NCBI GenBank assembly: GCA_021848025.1
Contig: JAJZND010000024.1
Coordinates: 1 to 37,942, forward strand
Length of the DNA stretch: 37,942 bases
From: Microcaldota archaeon
GTDB lineage: Archaea; Micrarchaeota; Micrarchaeia; Micrarchaeales; CABMGC01
Reading direction: 5' to 3'
Shown here: positions 34,262 to 37,942 of the stretch, piece by piece
How positions within the stretch are numbered: the stretch's first letter is position 1
Layout of the letters: every line of letters starts with the position of its first letter
The notes under the pieces: model-generated
What the model saw: the letters and a program-made list of their open reading frames with translations, nothing else
What the model was told of the DNA's origin: nothing
Database searches by the model: none
Program-made: the position numbers and the translations under genes

Positions 34262-36081
34262 TCGCTAAGCCTTATTCTGGGCATTATGTGCATCGACTTT
34301 ATCTCGTCAAGCAAGACCTTGAAGGCGTAGCTTATCTCAACTTCCTCAAGGTTGGTCGTGCCGTCTAGCAGGCAGACCGGCGTGCGCTTTATGTAGTCGT
34401 AATAGCCCATGTTCCCGCACTCCTTGCAGATAAGCACTGTCGTCTTGTCGCTCTGGTCCAGCATCCTTTCCTTGAGCAGCAGGCTCGCGCCGTGCCCTAT
34501 CAGCGCATCGCGTTCCATCTCTCCAAATCTCAGCGCCCCCTGCCTTGCCTTTCCTTCAGTAGGCTGGTGCGTGAGTATCTGGACCTTGCCCCTGCTCCTT
34601 ACCTGTATTTTGTTGCTAACCATATGGTAAAGCCTGTTGTAGTATACAACCCCCGTAAAGATCTTCGCCTTGAATGGCCTTCCGGTTATTCCGTCATAAA
34701 GTGTATCATCGCCGTGCCTGTCAAATCCATGCGCCTCTATCTCCTTCTCGTAAACTTCAAGCCTGTTCTTTCCGCTCTCTCCGAAGGAGGTGCCATCCAC
34801 CTGCTTTCCGGAAAGCGCACCGGCCTTGCCTGCTATCATCTCCAGCAGATGTCCGAACGTAAGCCTTGTGGGTATGGAATGGGGATTAAGCAAAAGATCC
34901 GGTATTATGCCATCTGAAGTGAAAGGCATATCCTCCTGATTTACTATGAGCGCAAGCACTCCTTTCTGGCCGTGCCTGCTTGCGAACTTGTCTCCTTTTT
35001 CAGGTATGCGCAGGCTTCTGACGCGCACCTTTACTATCCTCGTAGCTCCGGTGGTCTCTGTAAAGACAACGCTGTCTATCACTCCATTCTCGCCTGCTTT
35101 CAGCATTACCGAGTCATCACGCGTCTTCTCCTCAAGCCCTCCTGCCCCTATATTCTCTTCCAGGAAACGCGGCGGCGCAACCTTGCCTATTATTGCATCG
35201 CCTTCCTCTACTGCCATTTCAGGCTCAACTATCCCGTCTTCGCTAAGCTTCGCGTAAGTGTGCTCGCCCATGTATCCTTCTGCTACGGGAGAAGGCATTC
35301 TGAAGCGGTCGCGCTGGCCTCCCGGATATCTTCTCTCTTCGTCTACATAAGACTTGTAGAAGACACTCCTGCCCACTCCCCTGTCAATAGCTGCCTTGTT
35401 TACCACCAGTGCATCTGCCATGTTGTATCCGTAATAGGTAGACACCGCCACAACAAAGTTCTGCCCGCTGGCATGGCTCTTCAGGTTGACTGCCTCATAT
35501 GCTGCTGTTGTAACCATCGGCATCTGCGGATAGAAAAGCAGGTATGCGCGTGAGTCGAACCTAGTATTGAAATTAGTGGCGTATAATCCTTCTGCCTGCT
35601 TTATGAAGTTGGCGCTCATCGCATGCCTCGCAAGTGCGTTGTGTTCAGGGAACGGGAGCGTATTAAGCGTAAGGCCGAAAAGAGCGGAGAGGTCGAATTC
35701 TATGTGTGTTGTCCTCTCATTTATCTGGTCCTCGCTGAATGCTACGAACGCGTTCTCCTCCTCCTCTGCGTCAAGGTATTCAAGTACGCCGCTCCTGAGA
35801 AGATAGCCAAAGTTTATCTCCTTTTTCTTAAGCTTCTCAAGCATCTCATGGGTCAGCTTGGACTTGCCATTTTCAACTATTATGTAAGGCTTCCTGAGCC
35901 TTCCCCTGTCAGTATTTATCCTTATCTCCTTTATCCTCTCTACATAAGCTATGTTCACTTCGCCGGAAATCTGGCCTTTCCTTCTTGCTGCCCTGACTTC
36001 ATTCACGAATTTGACCGGATCCTCAACGTATCCTATCGCTTTTCCATTCAGATAAAGATAACAATTGCTCTTAGATTCCAT
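34258..36081 (-). CDS. rpoB1: DNA-directed RNA polymerase subunit B' (C-terminal half of B)
   Basis: This 607-residue protein holds the catalytic half of subunit B: MADALVVNKAAIDRG, GDKFASRHGQKG, VRSRGKVQILTHQPTEGKAR and GALRFGEMERDALIGHGAS. The C-terminal zinc site normally has four cysteines. Here C552, C555 (CKEC) and C570 are present, but the fourth position reads D573 in VCLLDG. The start is ATG at 36081, five bases after GGTG that overlaps the rpoB2 stop; a GTG two codons earlier (36087) is less likely. A split B gene is common in euryarchaeal lineages. Confidence 0.97.
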
Positions 36082-36089
36082 ATTCACAC

Positions 36090-37583
36090 CTAAAGCTTCT
36101 TTATTTCCGCGATCTTCTTCAGCTCCTGCTCGGTCATGGCCTCATCTGCGCCTACGGTAACCTTGGACATAAGCGCAAGGTACTTCGTAAGCCCTACTTC
36201 CTGGCCCTCCGGGCTCTCTGAAGGACAGATCTTCCCCCACTGCGTGCCATGCACGTCCCTTGCCTTGAAGTGAGGGTGCTTCTTTGCCAGCGGAGATTTC
36301 ACGCGCCGCAGGTGCGCGTACGTGCTTATCATGTTTGTCCTGTCAAGCACCTGCGAAACTCCTGTCTGGCCTGCCACCCATGTGCCGGTGCCCATCGCAT
36401 AGGCGATCTTCTCTGTAAGCGTATCCGGGCTTATTATCGACTGCATTCCAAGCCTCCTCCCTCTCGCACTCATTCTCTCTATCTGGTATTTCACTTCCTT
36501 AAGGAAGAAACGGAAAGCGTACGCGAAGAGCTCCTCCATTAGCTCGCCTGCAAATCTGGTCCGCTTGTTGGCGTAATGGTCTTTGTCGTCCTGCTTGGCC
36601 AGGTTGTTGGCCACCATTGTTGTCTTCCTCGCCATCTCGAGAAGGTACTTGGCCTTCTCTTTCCTCGCATTTGCATCGTTTCCGATGTGCGGAAGCAGGT
36701 AGCTGTCAAGCTGCATCTCAGCCCTCTTTATCTGGTATTCTTTAGCCTGCCCCGGCGCAGCCATCTTCCCTATCTCGAGCAGTGCCTCGCTCGGCTGCAG
36801 CACAGCGCCTGCTTCCTTGTTCACAGGGCTTACTTCTATATTAAGCATAATGTCATTCCTGAAGGAGAGCAGCCTGCTCGCATATTCCTTGACGTCTTCA
36901 ATCTGCATGCCAAGGGCGCGCAGCGCCATCACAAGGTCTATGCTCTTGCCGACTGTGGGAAAGTCAACCGAGTATAAGCCATTCTGCGTCCTGGTAACCA
37001 CGCATCTGGCCCTGAAGCCAGGCGTTGAGGAGAAGACGCGGCTCTTTACCTCGGCACCTTTCTTCTCCTTGGTAGTTATTATCCTGTTAGATGCAACGTC
37101 TTCAAGGCCGATGAGCACGCGCTCAACGCCTTTTATTATAAAATAGCCCCCTTTGTCATCAGGATCCTCGCCATTCTCTATAAGCTGCTGCCTGCTCATG
37201 TTCCTTGTATGGCAGAGCGTGCTTCCTACCATTACCGGCAGCTCGCCTACGAAGACCTCCCCATAAGACGCAACCTTCTCTATGCCGCGTATGACAGGCA
37301 CTACTTCCATGAAGATTGGCGCCGAGTAAGTTATGTTCCTGAGCCTTGCTTCATTCGGCAGTATATTCCTCCTTGAACTGTCTGCTTCCACAATCGACGG
37401 ACTGCCTATCCTTACTGCGCCGAGCTTAAGTGCGAAGCCCTCAACGCTGGGCTCTATAAGATTCTGCTTTCCTATTACCCTGCCGATTCCCGTGTCTGCA
37501 AACCTGTTGAAGCTGTCTATCTGATGCTGCACGAGCGTTGCCGGACTTATATACGAACTTAAGAGAACTCCTCCTTCAGCCAT
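36090..37583 (-). CDS. rpoB2: DNA-directed RNA polymerase subunit B'' (N-terminal half of B)
   Basis: This 497-residue protein is the protrusion, lobe and fork part of subunit B. It has LVQHQIDSFNRF near the N-terminus, ELPVMVGSTLCHTRN, GGYFIIKGVERVLIGLED, and at the end MISTYAHLRRV and WGKICPSESPEGQEVGLTKYLALM, the block at which archaeal B genes are split. The start ATG at 37583 follows GGTT at five bases. The gene lies 29 bases after rpoH and six bases before rpoB1 on the same strand, so it is in one transcript with them. Confidence 0.97.
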   Translation of the reverse strand: MAEGGVLLSSYISPATLVQHQIDSFNRFADTGIGRVIGKQNLIEPSVEGFALKLGAVRIGSPSIVEADSSRRNILPNEARLRNITYSAPIFMEVVPVIRGIEKVASYGEVFVGELPVMVGSTLCHTRNMSRQQLIENGEDPDDKGGYFIIKGVERVLIGLEDVASNRIITTKEKKGAEVKSRVFSSTPGFRARCVVTRTQNGLYSVDFPTVGKSIDLVMALRALGMQIEDVKEYASRLLSFRNDIMLNIEVSPVNKEAGAVLQPSEALLEIGKMAAPGQAKEYQIKRAEMQLDSYLLPHIGNDANARKEKAKYLLEMARKTTMVANNLAKQDDKDHYANKRTRFAGELMEELFAYAFRFFLKEVKYQIERMSARGRRLGMQSIISPDTLTEKIAYAMGTGTWVAGQTGVSQVLDRTNMISTYAHLRRVKSPLAKKHPHFKARDVHGTQWGKICPSESPEGQEVGLTKYLALMSKVTVGADEAMTEQELKKIAEIKKL

Positions 37584-37612
37584 GATAAAACCACAATTAT
37601 GCCAAGCCGCGC

Positions 37613-37843
37613 TTAGGCATCGACTACCAGACGGTAGTAAAAGTATTTGTTGCCGTTGTCATTCCTGTGTATCCTTACAACCTGCCCGCTCCTGGCTCCG
37701 AGTTTCACCACCTGCGGGTCGGTAACCAGGATCCTTGGCAAATTCTGCTTCTCAAGACCGAATTTCTTCAGCGCCTCAACTGCCTCCTTCTCCCCAAGTA
37801 CCTCGTGTAATGGGACATAGTCGTGGTTGCTTTTATCGGCCAA
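37613..37843 (-). CDS. rpoH: DNA-directed RNA polymerase subunit H
   Basis: RpoH (eukaryotic RPB5 C-terminal domain) is a small subunit near incoming DNA. From TTG at 37843 the protein has 76 residues, the usual length, and the family blocks HDYVPLHEVL, LPRILVTDPQVVKLGA, GQVVRIHRN and FYYRLVV. A longer reading from ATG 37906 would add 21 mostly hydrophobic residues (CRHTALVLVLILCLPLG), unsuited to a cytosolic polymerase subunit. GGTG lies five bases before the TTG, and the TATA box places the transcript start at about 37902, inside that ATG codon. The short form is therefore preferred. It heads the rpoH-B2-B1-A1-A2 operon. Confidence 0.9.
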   Translation of the reverse strand: MADKSNHDYVPLHEVLGEKEAVEALKKFGLEKQNLPRILVTDPQVVKLGARSGQVVRIHRNDNGNKYFYYRLVVDA

Positions 37844-37924
37844 ATATACACCTAACGGCAAACACAAAATAAGTACTAACACTAGCGCGGTATGTCTGCA
37901 CAGCATATACTTGATTGAAAATGC

Positions 37925-37931
37925 TTATATA
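37925..37931 (-). promoter_or_regulatory. TATA box of the RNA polymerase operon
   Basis: On the minus strand TATATAA is preceded by purine-rich GGAAAGG, a plausible BRE. A start site about 26 bases from its centre falls near 37902, giving a leader of about 60 bases to the rpoH TTG. Confidence 0.6.
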
Positions 37932-37942
37932 CCTTTCCGTTT

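Overview
The window is archaeal. Its RNA polymerase large subunits are split into A', A'', B' and B'' behind rpoH, the replicative helicase is an MCM, and genes sit behind TATA boxes with short or no leaders. It also carries an archaeal presenilin-type protease, an archaeal-type FAD synthase and glycosylation-sequon-rich surface proteins. A peptidase G1 (eqolisin) domain, a family active at acid pH, and a bacterial-type GrpE/DnaK/DnaJ set fit an acidophile. A Micrarchaeota/ARMAN-like lineage is my best guess, but that is inference and no rRNA is present to test it.

Layout: (1) 1-2605: the end of a tRNA-Arg, a TatD-family hydrolase, and a translationally coupled pair of a membrane-anchored DUF929 thioredoxin-like protein and a four-helix membrane protein with a CGC motif. 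(2) 2637-5416: a sugar-nucleotide epimerase, a RibL-like nucleotidyltransferase whose start codon appears to be ACG, a methyltransferase and a pentapeptide-repeat protein. (3) 5452-9401: a heat-shock operon (winged-helix regulator, grpE, dnaK, dnaJ). (4) 9441-13495: pterin/one-carbon genes (tandem ThyX-like protein, glyA, RimK-type ligase). (5) 13544-18369: presenilin-like protease, MCM, MetRS. (6) 18446-30494: a 12-kb block of seven co-directional genes, six for secreted or membrane-anchored surface proteins and one for a MinD-like ATPase. (7) 30577-37931: the RNA polymerase operon on the minus strand.

The surface block is the most unusual part. It contains two proteins sharing a Cys-to-C-terminal-Cys module, two single-pass anchored adhesion-like proteins, a MinD-like ATPase with an amphipathic tail, a 1323-residue protein with a YVTN propeller, and a secreted G1 glutamic peptidase fused to Ig-like domains and a six-bladed propeller stapled by six C-x8-C pairs. 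A reasonable model is an acid-adapted cell-surface assembly whose ATPase positions or organises it. The DUF929/CGC pair could supply oxidising equivalents for its cysteines, but both links are inference.

Translation signals are informative throughout. A GGTG (or near match) lies five nucleotides before the start of glyA (GTG), rpoB1 (ATG), rpoH (TTG) and the ribL-like gene (ACG), which settles several otherwise ambiguous starts. No stretch longer than 300 bases lacks a gene.
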